This document shows, in pieces, positions 8,685-17,300 of a stretch of 64,000 bases of DNA (position 1 is its first letter; the number at the start of each line of letters is the position of its first letter). Source of the DNA: Streptacidiphilus albus JL83 (GTDB taxonomy: Bacteria > Actinomycetota > Actinomycetes > Streptomycetales > Streptomycetaceae). The position numbers and the translations under genes were made by a program. Location: assembly GCF_000744705.1 (NCBI RefSeq), contig NZ_JQML01000001.1:8876017-8940016 (forward strand). The letters are read 5' to 3'. A model generated the notes under the pieces. It did not search any database. It saw only the letters and a list, made by a program, of their open reading frames with translations, and was not told the origin of the DNA.

Positions 8685-9801
8685 CGGGGCTCGCCTCCAG
8701 GCGCGCGGGGGCGGCGTCGAGCCGCCGGTAGAGGTAGTAGGCCGCGCAGGCGCCCTCGCTGGAGACCATGGTGGCTCCGAGCGGGTTGCGCGGGGTGCAG
8801 GTGGTGCCGAAGGCCTCGCACTCGTGCGGCTTGAGCAGCCCCTGCAGCACCTCGCCGCTGCGGCAGGCGGCCGGTTCCAGGGTCCTGATCCCGGACACCT
8901 CGAACCGGTGCTCGGCGTCGTACGCGCGGTACTTGGGCGACAGTCGCCAGCCGCTGCCGGGGATCACGCCGATGCCGCGCCAGGCCCGGTCGGTGACCTC
9001 GAAGACGTCCTCCAGCATGGCCCGGGCGGCCGGGTTGCCCTCCGGGCGCACCGCGCGGGCGTAGGCGTTGTCGACGGTGTGCTCGCCGCGCTCCAACTGC
9101 CGGACGGTCCGTCGGACGCCCTCCAGGATGTCCAGCGGCTCGAAGCCGGTGACCACGATCGGCACCCGGTACCGCTCGGCCAGCGCCGGGTACTCCGCGG
9201 TGCCCATCACGCTGCAGACGTGGCCGGCGGCGAGGAAGGCCTGCACCCGGCAGCTCGGGGACTGCATGATGGCCTCGATCGCCGGGGGCACCCGGACGTG
9301 CGAGACCAGCAGGCTGAAGTTGCGGATGCCCAGCTTCGCGGCCTGGTACACGGTCATGGCGTTGGGCGGGGCCGTGGTCTCGAAGCCGATGCCGAAGAAG
9401 ACCACCTCCTTGTCCGGGTTCTCCCGGGCGATCCGCAGCGCGTCCAGCGGCGAGTAGACGACGCGGACGTCACCGCCCTCGCTGCGGACCCGGAACAGGT
9501 CGCGGTCGGTGCCAGGGACCCGCAGCATGTCGCCGAAGGAGCAGAAGACCACGCCCGGACGGGAGGCGATCTCCAGTGCCTTGTCGATCACCTCCAGCGG
9601 GGTGACGCACACCGGGCAGCCCGGTCCGTGGATCAACTCAAGGCCATCGGGCAGCAGTTGGTCGATGCCGTGGCGGATGATGGTGTGCGTCTGCCCGCCG
9701 CAGACCTCCATCAGCGCCCACGGCCGGGTCACCGTGGCATGGATCTCGTCGAGCAGCCGCCGGGCCAGGTCGGGGTCGTGGAACTCGTCGATGTACTTCA
9801 C
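8677..9801 (-). CDS. hypD: Hydrogenase maturation protein HypD
   Basis: A 374-residue scaffold protein holding a [4Fe-4S] cluster and the Fe(CN)2CO intermediate. Seen: MEVCGGQTHTI (the Cys thought to bind Fe), GPGCPVCVTP, FGDMLRVPG, FFGIGFETTAP, and the C-terminal Cys set (EPAACRSGEVLQG, KPHECEAFGTTCTP, EGACAAYY). The start is a GTG at 9799-9801 (KYIDEFHDP follows) overlapping the TGA of hypC by 4 nt (GTGA), so translation is coupled. It works with HypC and HypE. Confidence 0.96.
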   Translation of the reverse strand: MKYIDEFHDPDLARRLLDEIHATVTRPWALMEVCGGQTHTIIRHGIDQLLPDGLELIHGPGCPVCVTPLEVIDKALEIASRPGVVFCSFGDMLRVPGTDRDLFRVRSEGGDVRVVYSPLDALRIARENPDKEVVFFGIGFETTAPPNAMTVYQAAKLGIRNFSLLVSHVRVPPAIEAIMQSPSCRVQAFLAAGHVCSVMGTAEYPALAERYRVPIVVTGFEPLDILEGVRRTVRQLERGEHTVDNAYARAVRPEGNPAARAMLEDVFEVTDRAWRGIGVIPGSGWRLSPKYRAYDAEHRFEVSGIRTLEPAACRSGEVLQGLLKPHECEAFGTTCTPRNPLGATMVSSEGACAAYYLYRRLDAAPARLEASPVA

Positions 9802-10124
9802 GGCCGGCCTCCCTCGGCCGCGGCGGCCGCGGCGTCGTCCTCGGCCCAGGTGTTGCCGTGGTCGGCGGCCAGCGCCCAGGGGTCGCCGAACTCCTCCTGG
9901 AGCAGGCCCAGGGAGGCGAACAGCTCCAGGGTCTGCAGCGCCGACTGCTCGTCCAGCCGCTGCAGGGCGAAGCCGACGTGCACGATGGCGTACTCGCCGA
10001 CCCGGAGGTCCGGCAGGTACTCCAGGCACACCTCCTTGACCACGCCGCCGAAGTCGACCTCGGCCATGCGGGTGCCGTCCCGCTCCTCGATCGACAGGAC
10101 TCTGCCGGGTACCGCCAGACACAT
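9798..10124 (-). CDS. hypC: Hydrogenase maturation chaperone HypC
   Basis: A 108-residue HypC/HybG protein. The N-terminal MCLAVPGRV contains the essential Cys2 that binds the Fe intermediate and the large-subunit precursor. The following EVDFGGVVKEVCLEYLP and GEYAIVHVGFAL are typical. A C-terminal extension after about residue 85 (WALAADHGNTW, then an Ala run) is longer than in short HypC forms. It sits between hypF and hypD with a 24-nt gap to hypF containing a GAGGAGAG ribosome site. Confidence 0.95.
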   Translation of the reverse strand: MCLAVPGRVLSIEERDGTRMAEVDFGGVVKEVCLEYLPDLRVGEYAIVHVGFALQRLDEQSALQTLELFASLGLLQEEFGDPWALAADHGNTWAEDDAAAAAAEGGRP

Positions 10125-10148
10125 GGGTTCTCTCCTCGCTGTGGGGTG

Positions 10149-12527
10149 CTACTCGGGGACGGTCCGCCCGGCGACCGCCAACTGACCCAGCGCCAGACCG
10201 CCGTCGTTGGGCGGGACCAGGTGGTGGCGCAGCACGGTGAAGCCGTCCGTGCGCAGCGCGGCGGCGCAGGCGGACGAGAGCAGGGTGTTGGCGAACACCC
10301 CGCCGGTCAGTGCCACCGTGTCGAGGCCGTGCCGCTCCCGGGCCAGCAGGCAGGTGCGGTGCACCAGTTCGGCGACCGCGGCGTGGAAGCGGGCGGCGAT
10401 CAGGGCGGCCGGCGTCCCGGCGAGGACGTCGGCGCCGACCGCCGCCAGCACCGGCGCCGGGTCGGCGGTCAGCGGTGCCGCCGACGGCGGGGCGTCCGGG
10501 CGGTCGGCCGGGGCGGGCCGGAGTGCGAAGCGGTAGCCGGGGCCGTCGTCGGCCGGCGCCGCCAGGGCGGCGGCCTCCAGCTCGATCGCGGCCTGGGCCT
10601 CGTAGCCGGCCAGGTGGCACACGCCCGCCAGCGAGGAGACCGCGTCGAACAGCCGCCCCATGCCGGAGGTCGGCACGCAGTTCAGATTGCGCTCCAACTG
10701 CCGCGCGAGCAGCCGCTGTTCGTCGGCTGCGCAGGCGGCGACGCAGGGCAGCCGGGGATCCCAGGCGATCCCGGCCGCCCACAGCCGGGCCAGGGCCACC
10801 CGGTAGGGACGGCGGACGGCGGCGTCGCCGCCCGGCAGCGGCGCGTACGCCAGATGGGCGAAGCGCAGGAACCCCTGGTAGTCGGCGAGCAGGAACTCGC
10901 CGCCCCAGACCGCACCGTCCTCGCCGAAGCCGGTGCCGTCGAAGGCGACGCCGATGACCCGGCGGCCGCCGTCGAGACCGTGCTCGGCCATGGCCGAGGC
11001 GACATGGGCGTGGTGGTGCTGCACCCGGACCAGCGGACGCCCGCCCCGGTGGCGCTCGGCCCACTGGCCGGAGCGGTAGCGCGGGTGGAGGTCGGCGGCC
11101 AGCAGCCCGGGGCGCACCCCGGTGACCGCCTCCACCTGCTGCTCGGCGCGGGCGAAGGCGTGCTGGGTGGCCAGGTCGTCCATGTCCCCGATGTGGGCGG
11201 AGAGCCAGGCGCGGCGGCCCGCGCCGAGGCAGAAGGTGTTCTTCAGGTCTCCGCCGACGGCGAGGGCCGGGCGCACCGGCAGCGGCAGCGGGAGCGGCAG
11301 CGGGGCGTAGCCGCGCGAGCGGCGCAGGGTCAGCAGTTCCCCGTCGCAGACCCGCACCACGGAGTCGTCGCAGGGGACATGGATCGGGCGGTCGTGGGTG
11401 AGCCAGCCGTCGGCCAGGTGGGCCAGCCGCTCCAGCGCCTCCGCGTCGTCGGTCACGATCGGCTCGCCGGAGAGGTTGCCGCTGGTCAGTACGAGCAGCC
11501 GGGGGCCCTCCGGGTCGCCGGGCAGCCCCAGCAGCAGGTGGTGCAGCGGGGTGTAGGGGAGCATGAAGCCCAGGTCCGGACTGCCGGGGGCGACCCCGGG
11601 CAGCTCCGACGAACCGTCAGCACGCTTGCGCAGCAGGACGATCGGCCGGACCGGGCCGCTGAGCAGCGCCCGCTCCTCGGGACCGGTCCCGGCCAGCCGG
11701 TCGATCTCCGCCAGGTCCCGGGCCATCAGCGCGAACGGCTTGTCGCCGCGGTTCTTCCGGCGCCGCAGCAGCGCCACCGCCACCGGGTCGGTCGCGTCGC
11801 AGGCGAGGTGGTAGCCGCCCAGCCCCTTGACCGCCAGCACCCGTCCGCTGCGCAGCAGTTGGCGTGCCGCCGCGACCGGGTCGGCCGGGGACGGCGGTGC
11901 CGGCCCGTCGTCCGTCGGCGGCAGGAGCAGCCGCAGCCGGGGGCCGCAGTCGTGGCAGGCCACCGGTTGGGCGTGGAACCGCCGGTCGCCCGGGTCGGTG
12001 TACTCGGCCGCGCAGGCCGGGCACATCGGGAACCGGGCCATGGTGGTGTGCTCGCGGTCGTAGGGCAGCCCGACCACGATGGTGCAGCGCGGGCCGCAGT
12101 TGGTGCAGGTGATGAACGGGTGCCGGTACCGGCGGTCGGCCGGGTCGGCCAGCTCGGCCAGGCAGTCGGCGCAGGTGGCGACGTCCGGGGAGACCAGGGT
12201 CGCGGCGGCCCCGCCCTCGCGGGAGGCCAGGATGGCGAAGCCCGAGCCGCCGTCGGGCGCCAGCTCGTGGTGGTCGACCGACTCCACCAGGGCCAGCGGC
12301 GGCGCGTCGGTGGCGAGCCGGTCGCAGAAGAGCGCCACCGTCCGTCCCGCGCCCTCGACCTCGACGATCACGCCCTCGGCGGTGTTGGTGACGTGCCCGG
12401 CCAGCCCCAGCCCGGTCGCCAGGGTGTGGACGAAAGGGCGGAAGCCGACCCCCTGGACGACCCCGCGCACGGTGACCCGCCGCCGGACCGCCTCGGTGAC
12501 CGGCCCGCCCGGGCCTGGGCCGGTCAC
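10149..12527 (-). CDS. hypF: Carbamoyltransferase HypF
   Basis: A 792-residue enzyme that makes carbamoyl-adenylate from carbamoyl phosphate and passes the group to HypE. Domain order: acylphosphatase-like (about 12-100; VRGVVQGVGFRPFV), two zinc-finger-like Cys sets (CADC, CTNCGPRC, CPAC, CHDCGPR; about 115-200), a YrdC-like domain (about 210-400; KGLGGYHLACDA, SGNLSGEPI), and a Kae1-like C-terminal domain with HHHAHVAS, GVAFDGTGFGEDG and LTGGVFAN. The GTG at 12525-12527 is chosen because it overlaps the hypB stop by 4 nt (GTGA). Confidence 0.96.
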   Translation of the reverse strand: MTGPGPGGPVTEAVRRRVTVRGVVQGVGFRPFVHTLATGLGLAGHVTNTAEGVIVEVEGAGRTVALFCDRLATDAPPLALVESVDHHELAPDGGSGFAILASREGGAAATLVSPDVATCADCLAELADPADRRYRHPFITCTNCGPRCTIVVGLPYDREHTTMARFPMCPACAAEYTDPGDRRFHAQPVACHDCGPRLRLLLPPTDDGPAPPSPADPVAAARQLLRSGRVLAVKGLGGYHLACDATDPVAVALLRRRKNRGDKPFALMARDLAEIDRLAGTGPEERALLSGPVRPIVLLRKRADGSSELPGVAPGSPDLGFMLPYTPLHHLLLGLPGDPEGPRLLVLTSGNLSGEPIVTDDAEALERLAHLADGWLTHDRPIHVPCDDSVVRVCDGELLTLRRSRGYAPLPLPLPLPVRPALAVGGDLKNTFCLGAGRRAWLSAHIGDMDDLATQHAFARAEQQVEAVTGVRPGLLAADLHPRYRSGQWAERHRGGRPLVRVQHHHAHVASAMAEHGLDGGRRVIGVAFDGTGFGEDGAVWGGEFLLADYQGFLRFAHLAYAPLPGGDAAVRRPYRVALARLWAAGIAWDPRLPCVAACAADEQRLLARQLERNLNCVPTSGMGRLFDAVSSLAGVCHLAGYEAQAAIELEAAALAAPADDGPGYRFALRPAPADRPDAPPSAAPLTADPAPVLAAVGADVLAGTPAALIAARFHAAVAELVHRTCLLARERHGLDTVALTGGVFANTLLSSACAAALRTDGFTVLRHHLVPPNDGGLALGQLAVAGRTVPE

Positions 12528-13312
12528 CGGCCGGGGACGGCGGCGACGTCCGCGTGGGTGTGGGCGGCCGGGTGGTCGTGCGAGTGGGTGTGGTCGTGGT
12601 CGCCGTGGTGGTGCCGGTCCGGCTGTCGGCCCGCCATCACCGGCGAGTGCACCGGCGCGCCGTCGGCCGCCGCCAGCGCCCGGTCCAGCAGCGCGCCGAC
12701 GCCCGCGCCGGACCTGGCGGAGGTCAGCACCACCTCGACGCCCGGGTTGACCTGCTGGACATGGCGGCGGAAGGCCGCCTCGTCGAAGCCGACGGCCCCG
12801 GCGATGTCGGTCTTGGTCACCACCACCAGGTTGGCCAGGCCGAAGGCGGTCGGGTACTTCACCGGCTTGTCCTCGCCCTCGGTCACCGAGGCCAGGACCA
12901 CCCGCAGCGACTCGCCCAGGTCGTAGGAGGCCGGGCAGACCAGGTTGCCGACGTTCTCCACGAACAGCAGCCGGGTGTCGGCCGGCAGCCAGCCGTCCAG
13001 GTGGCCACCGAGCATCCGGGCCTCCAGATGGCACAGCCCGTCGGTCAGCACCTGCTTCACCGGCACGCCGGAACGGGCCAGCCGGACCGCGTCGTTCTCG
13101 GTGGCCAGGTCGGCGGTGAGCGCCGCCACCGGCACGCCCCGCCGGGCGGCGAGCGCCAACTCCAGTTCCAGCAGCGCGGTCTTCCCGCTGCCCGGACTGG
13201 AGAGCAGGTTGACCACGGCGGTGCCGCGCGCCGCCAGATCGGCGCGCAACTGCTCGGCGCAGTCGTCGTTCTTGGCGAGTACCGCCTGCTGCAGGTCGAC
13301 CACACGACACAT
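12524..13312 (-). CDS. hypB: GTPase and nickel chaperone HypB, His-rich C-terminus
   Basis: A 262-residue SIMIBI-class GTPase for Ni insertion into the hydrogenase large subunit. P-loop SSPGSGKT (about 38-45), switch region ENVGNLVCPASYDLGE and specificity motif TKTD are intact. The N-terminus is short (MCRVVDLQQ), without the usual N-terminal metal-binding stretch. Instead the last 35 residues are His/Asp-rich (RHHHGDHDHTHSHDH) and could store nickel. It starts 5 nt after the hypA stop, which fits joint action with the Ni-binding HypA. Confidence 0.95.
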   Translation of the reverse strand: MCRVVDLQQAVLAKNDDCAEQLRADLAARGTAVVNLLSSPGSGKTALLELELALAARRGVPVAALTADLATENDAVRLARSGVPVKQVLTDGLCHLEARMLGGHLDGWLPADTRLLFVENVGNLVCPASYDLGESLRVVLASVTEGEDKPVKYPTAFGLANLVVVTKTDIAGAVGFDEAAFRRHVQQVNPGVEVVLTSARSGAGVGALLDRALAAADGAPVHSPVMAGRQPDRHHHGDHDHTHSHDHPAAHTHADVAAVPGR

Positions 13313-13317
13313 GGGGG

Positions 13318-13710
13318 TCAGCTCTCCTCGTGAATCCGTTCACAGGTGGGGGCCTGGGCCGGGTCGTCGTGCCAGCGCACCCCGGCGATCTGCAGCTCAC
13401 GGCCGGAGACCAGTTCGTCCGCGGCGGTGCCGCAGAGCGGACAGCAGAGGTCCGGCGGCATGCCCACCGCCCACTCGCGGGCGCAGGGACCGCACCGGGC
13501 CCGACCCGGGACCGGGACCGGCACCAGCTCGGCACCGGCCAGCACCGTTCCGGCACAGGCGAGTTCGAAGCAGAAGGCGAGCGAGTCGGGGACCACCCCG
13601 GCGAGTTCGCCCACCAGCAGCCGAACGCTGGTCACCGTGGTCGCGCCGGCGGCCCGGGCCGCCTCCGCCACCTGGTCCACAACGGCCGTGGCGATGGACA
13701 TCTCGTGCAT
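13318..13710 (-). CDS. hypA: Nickel metallochaperone HypA
   Basis: A 130-residue HypA/HybF protein. The start at ATG 13708-13710 gives the conserved MHEMS N-terminus, whose His2 binds Ni. The zinc site is CGPC (about residue 74) and CPLC (about 92). An in-frame ATG 45 nt upstream would break the His2 rule and is rejected. It acts with HypB to load Ni into the large subunit. Confidence 0.95.
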   Translation of the reverse strand: MHEMSIATAVVDQVAEAARAAGATTVTSVRLLVGELAGVVPDSLAFCFELACAGTVLAGAELVPVPVPGRARCGPCAREWAVGMPPDLCCPLCGTAADELVSGRELQIAGVRWHDDPAQAPTCERIHEES

Positions 13711-13722
13711 CGTTCGCTTCCC

Positions 13723-13770
13723 GCCGTCCGCCGAGCCAGCCTGCCTTACAGGCATTACAGGCCGGACGGC
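13723..13770. promoter_or_regulatory. Nested inverted repeats upstream of hypA
   Basis: GCCGTCCG (13723-13730) pairs with CGGACGGC (13763-13770), enclosing a small inner palindrome GCCTG/CAGGC (13739-13753). It lies in the 132-nt gap between the small gene at 13843 and hypA and could be a regulator site or an mRNA structure at a sub-operon boundary. Confidence 0.35.
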
Positions 13771-13842
13771 GCGGGACGGGAGGCTGCCACGCCGCCGCGC
13801 CGGACCCGGGTAACCCGTTCGGCGCGGAGGTCCGACGCCGCG

Positions 13843-13947
13843 TCACATACTGCGCATCCGCAGGTAGCGCTGGATGTCGGGGAGGATCTGCCGGGCCACG
13901 GCACAGGCCACGGCGAGGGCGGCTGCGCCCATGACGAGCTTCTTCAC
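13843..13947 (-). CDS. 34-residue DUF6893-like small protein
   Basis: A short gene with GTG start (13945-13947) preceded by AGGAG at good spacing. The product has a basic start (KK), a short hydrophobic segment (LVMGAAALAVACAVA), then RQILPDIQRYLRMRSM. The pattern of a hydrophobic N-terminus ending in DIQRYLRxRxM fits a small Streptomyces family I recall as DUF6893, often found in hydrogenase loci. Function unknown; perhaps membrane-associated. It lies between the protease gene and hypA in the same direction. Confidence 0.65.
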   Translation of the reverse strand: MKKLVMGAAALAVACAVARQILPDIQRYLRMRSM

Positions 13948-13964
13948 GACTACTGCTCCTTCTG

Positions 13965-14504
13965 CTAGCGGTTCACTGCGGCGGTCTCGGTCGGCTCTCG
14001 GGTGGTCTCCTCGGTTGTCGCCCCGGCCTCCGCCAGCAGCCGCCGGACCAGCCGGACGGCCTCCGGCACCGCGGCGGCGACCGGGGCGCTCAGCCCGATC
14101 CCCTCCTCGACGGAGGCGGGTTCGCAGCCGACGACCAGGATCCGCCGGGGCGGGCTGCCGCCGGTGCCGGCGCACAGGGTGTGCAGCAGTGCCAGCACCG
14201 AGTCGGGGGACATCCGGTGCCCGTCGAGCAGCGCGTCGCCGCTCTCCACGGCTCCGCCCGCCTCCGGCTCGATCAGGTAGACCGTCCCCGGCCCGCCGCC
14301 CCGGGCGGTCGCGTCGACCAGGATGAACGTGTCGTACCCGTCCAGGAGTTGGTAGGCCAGATGGACGCCGCGGACGCCGATGTCCACCGCCTCGACTCCG
14401 TCGGGCAGCGGTTCGGCGGCCAGTCGGCGCACCGTCTCGACCCCGAAGCCGTCGTCGCCGAGGAAGATGTTGCCGACCCCGGCCACCAGGGTCCGGGCGC
14501 TCAT
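13965..14504 (-). CDS. Hydrogenase maturation protease
   Basis: A 179-residue HyaD/HybD/HycI-family endopeptidase that removes the C-terminal tail of the large subunit once Ni is in place. Seen: VAGVGNIFLGDDGFGVE at the N-terminus (Glu/Asp Ni-binding site), VDIGVRGVHLAYQLLDGYD, ILVDATARGG and VGCEPAS. The C-terminal 25 residues are a Glu/Thr-rich tail. ATG 14502-14504 overlaps the stop of the upstream gene by 4 nt. Its likely substrate, the large subunit at 17872-19656, ends with about 20 residues after DPCLPCGVH. Confidence 0.93.
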   Translation of the reverse strand: MSARTLVAGVGNIFLGDDGFGVETVRRLAAEPLPDGVEAVDIGVRGVHLAYQLLDGYDTFILVDATARGGGPGTVYLIEPEAGGAVESGDALLDGHRMSPDSVLALLHTLCAGTGGSPPRRILVVGCEPASVEEGIGLSAPVAAAVPEAVRLVRRLLAEAGATTEETTREPTETAAVNR

Positions 14505-15934
14505 CCGTCCTCCGCCGGGGCGACCTCGTCGGGCTGGAAGTAGAGGAAACGGCCCTGCTCGCGGCGGATGTCGGCGCCGGGGTCGCCCTCGACCGTCACC
14601 GCCAGGTGGACGCCGCCGTCCACGTCGTGCAGCACCGCCTCCACCACCGCGTGCCGGCCGTGGAGGAAGAGGTCCTGGGCGTCGGTGCGCCGCCGGCCCG
14701 GGCGCAGCAGGACCCGGCTGCCGGCGCCGATCGAGCGGCCGTCGATCGCGATCCGGTCGGTCGCCGGGTCGAAGCCCCGGTCGCTCTCCGGATCCCACCA
14801 CGGGGTCTCCAGCTGTCCCGCACCGAACGGCTGTCCCGCACCGAACGGGTCGGCAGGCTCGCCCTCGGGGGCGGGGTCGGTGATCTCGCGCAGCGCGCGG
14901 ACCGCGCCGTGCAGCCGCTCCAGCACCTCCGGCGGCATCGAGTCGGCGAGGTCGATCACGGCGGCGGCCCGGTCGTCGGTACCCCGGGCCTCGCGCTTCT
15001 CCTGGTCGGTCAGGGCGGAGGTGCGCAGGGCCAGGATCTCGTCGATCTCCAGCGCGTCGTAGAGCGCGCCGGGGCTCTCCGGGGCGATGGCCGGGTGGTC
15101 CTCCAGGATGATCGGCGAGGACAGGACCACGTCGGAGCGGCCGTCCTGACCCGCCAGCACCGGCCAGGTGCGCAGGTTCTCGCAGCCGGCGGCGGCGCCC
15201 CGGGCCCACTCGGGCGGATCGGCCATCGACAGGAACGATCCGGCACTGAGACCGAGCATCAGGTGGGCCGAGACCAGCGAGCGCGGCAGCGCCGCCTCGC
15301 GGTCGGCCGCCGCGCCGTCCGGGGCCCAGTCGGTGGTGTTCTCCACCACGGCGGTCAGCCGCTGGACCGCGTACGGGCCCGGCACGTCGGTCGCGGTCAG
15401 CCGGACCACGCCGCGCAGTTCCTCGCAGCGGCGCAGCAGCCGGCCGACCGGCTGACCGGCCTCGTCCCGCACCGTCTCGGTCTCCACCGAGGCGGGCCGT
15501 TCGAACGTCAGCTCACGACCGGCGCCGGAGAGTTCGGCGACCGGGACGGAGAGCTGCACCCGTTCCTCGACCCCCTCGTCCCAGGGCGTCAGCACCCGGT
15601 CCGCCAGTTCCAGCGTGTCGACGGTCTCGAACGGGCCCAGCCGTCCGCCCCGCTGCACGGTGCGGCGCCGGGCGCGGAGGAAGCGCAGCTCGACCTGGAG
15701 CACCGCGCCGGTGCGGGGCTCCATCAGGCACTCGGTCCGCTGGAAGGCGTGCTCGCCGCAGTCGGCGCCCCAGGTCGGCGGCACCAGCACGCCGAACTGC
15801 CAGCGCAGCCGGTTCTTGGCGGCCGAGGCCCGGTACGGGTAGAGCACGTAGCCCTCGAACAGGACGGCGTCGGCGACCCGCCGTGCGGCGGCGAACCGGG
15901 TGTCGAGGTCGGGGGCGAGCGGGGGCGCGGTCAC
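14501..15934 (-). CDS. Conserved unknown protein of the hydrogenase operon
   Basis: A 477-residue protein with no signal peptide or membrane segment. The N-terminal half is beta-rich (YVLYPYRASAAKNRLRWQFG, then WGADCGEHAFQRTECL). The middle has LMLGLSAGSFLSMADPPEW, and the C-terminal part carries RIAIDGRSIGAGSRVLLRPG and ends with FLYFQPDEVAP. It overlaps both neighbours by 4 nt (ATGA), so it is firmly part of the hydrogenase operon. I do not recognise a named family or catalytic motif. It may be an assembly factor specific to the actinobacterial group 1h enzyme; this is inference from position only. Confidence 0.8.
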   Translation of the reverse strand: MTAPPLAPDLDTRFAAARRVADAVLFEGYVLYPYRASAAKNRLRWQFGVLVPPTWGADCGEHAFQRTECLMEPRTGAVLQVELRFLRARRRTVQRGGRLGPFETVDTLELADRVLTPWDEGVEERVQLSVPVAELSGAGRELTFERPASVETETVRDEAGQPVGRLLRRCEELRGVVRLTATDVPGPYAVQRLTAVVENTTDWAPDGAAADREAALPRSLVSAHLMLGLSAGSFLSMADPPEWARGAAAGCENLRTWPVLAGQDGRSDVVLSSPIILEDHPAIAPESPGALYDALEIDEILALRTSALTDQEKREARGTDDRAAAVIDLADSMPPEVLERLHGAVRALREITDPAPEGEPADPFGAGQPFGAGQLETPWWDPESDRGFDPATDRIAIDGRSIGAGSRVLLRPGRRRTDAQDLFLHGRHAVVEAVLHDVDGGVHLAVTVEGDPGADIRREQGRFLYFQPDEVAPAEDG

Positions 15935-16635
15935 GGGGCCGTCCTCTCCAGGGCGGGTGGCGCGGTCGGTGTCGGGGCGGCGGTCGGGGCCGGGGCCGGG
16001 GCGGCGGCGGGGCCCGCCGACTCCAGGAGCGCGGCGACCGCCGCCTCCCAGGAGGGCAGCGCCCGCAGCGAGCGGAAGGCCAGCAGCGCGTCCATGGTGG
16101 ACTGCGGCAGCCGCAGCCAGCCGCAGCCGGGGAAGTGCTGGTCGATCATCTCCCGCCAGACCGCGGCGGGCATCCGGAAGGAGGCCTCGCGGTCCCAGGG
16201 CACCGGCTCCACCTGGAACCCGCCGGGACCGGTGAACGCCGTCCCGGAGAACAGCATCAGCAGCGGCGCCTCGCCCTCGGCCAGGGCGTGGAAGTAGCGG
16301 GTCGGCGCGACGTCGAGGTCATAGGTGCAGGGCACCGGCAGGTCGACCTCGGTGGTGCCGGTGAACCCCGGCACCACCAGCGAGACCTGGGCGAACTGGA
16401 CCGGCAGCATGCTGCTGCCCCAGCGCGCCCGCTCGCCGAACAGATCGCCCAGGGCCTCGGCCTCGTCCGGCCGGTAGCCGCGCCGGGCCGGCTCGATCCG
16501 CAGCTGGCAGCGGAGCGCGACGGCGTGCACCCGGACCTCCGGGGCGGCGGTGATCCGCAGCCGGAAGACCAGCGTCGGCCCGGCGGCGTAGCGGTCGGCG
16601 CGGACCCCGGTGCAGGCGAAGGAGAACTCGGTCAC
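15931..16635 (-). CDS. DUF6084-like protein of the hydrogenase operon
   Basis: A 234-residue protein, probably the DUF6084 family known to me from hydrogenase loci. The start is GTG 16633-16635 (TEFSFACTG follows), overlapping the upstream stop by 4 nt. Visible: beta-strand-rich core (FRLRITA, VHAVALRCQLRIEPARRGY), FGERARWGSSMLPVQF, FTGTTEVDLPVPCTYDLDV, then a Pro/Ala tail. No membrane segment or metal motif. Role unknown; tight coupling with DUF5947- and NifU-like genes suggests a shared assembly step. Confidence 0.8.
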   Translation of the reverse strand: MTEFSFACTGVRADRYAAGPTLVFRLRITAAPEVRVHAVALRCQLRIEPARRGYRPDEAEALGDLFGERARWGSSMLPVQFAQVSLVVPGFTGTTEVDLPVPCTYDLDVAPTRYFHALAEGEAPLLMLFSGTAFTGPGGFQVEPVPWDREASFRMPAAVWREMIDQHFPGCGWLRLPQSTMDALLAFRSLRALPSWEAAVAALLESAGPAAAPAPAPTAAPTPTAPPALERTAP

Positions 16636-17300
16636 GGCCGCACCTCCGCCGCCAGGGGCCGGGCGCGCCGGGAGACCCGGTCGAAGAACTCGGCCAGCGC
16701 CGCCCGCGCCTCCGCCCCGCCGTCGAAGCCCTGCCAGTGCAGCCGCATCCGGCCCACCAGCTCGTAGCAGATGTCGATCGGCACCAGGTGGCAGCTGTAG
16801 TGCTGCCGCTCGCGGTGCACCAGCAGCGCCTCCACGTCCGGTTCCAGCAGCCGGGCCAGCCGGGTGCCGTCGAGGACGGCCTGCCAGGCCGAGGGGTCGA
16901 GCTCGCTCTCGGTGGCGCCGGCCGGGCTCGGGTAGAGCGCGACCAGCCGGTCCAGGGCGGCGTTGCGGAAGAAGAAGGCCACCCCGACCGGGATGCCCAG
17001 CTGCTCCCAGGCGCTGTCGTCCAGGCCGTGGTCGGCGTCGACCAGGTAGCGGTCGGGGACGGTGCGGAACCGGCCGCCGGCCGCGCCGGGCTGCTCGAAC
17101 AGCAGCGCGCAGGGGGTGCAGGCACAGCTCAGGGCGCGCCTCTCGACGTCGACCAGATGGCGGTGGCCGGCCTCGGCCAGCGGGACGCCGCACAGCTCGC
17201 AGCGCTCCGGCTGCGGCGGCGCGGGCTCGACGAACCGGCGCAGACCGGCCGCCTCCGGCCGCACCGCCGGGCGCGGCGGCCAGGCCTGACGGGTGCTCAC
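16632..17300 (-). CDS. DUF5947-like Cys-rich protein of the hydrogenase operon
   Basis: A 222-residue protein with two Cys pairs near the N-terminus: CELCGVPL (about 34-37) and CACTPCALLF (about 59-64), separated by HRHLVDVERRALS, which looks like a zinc- or FeS-type knuckle. The rest is globular (VGVAFFFRNAALDRLVALYPSPAGATES, DICYELVGRMRLHWQGF). It matches what I recall as DUF5947, a regular neighbour of actinobacterial hydrogenase genes. It overlaps the NifU-like and DUF6084-like genes by 4 nt on either side. Confidence 0.82.
   Translation of the reverse strand: MSTRQAWPPRPAVRPEAAGLRRFVEPAPPQPERCELCGVPLAEAGHRHLVDVERRALSCACTPCALLFEQPGAAGGRFRTVPDRYLVDADHGLDDSAWEQLGIPVGVAFFFRNAALDRLVALYPSPAGATESELDPSAWQAVLDGTRLARLLEPDVEALLVHRERQHYSCHLVPIDICYELVGRMRLHWQGFDGGAEARAALAEFFDRVSRRARPLAAEVRP

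Noticed and set aside
9858..12926. Long plus-strand frame opposite hypC and hypF
   Set aside because: Shadow of hypF and hypB; no start signal or domain.
13711..13755. Longer hypA start
   Set aside because: It would bury the invariant Met-His N-terminus needed for nickel binding.
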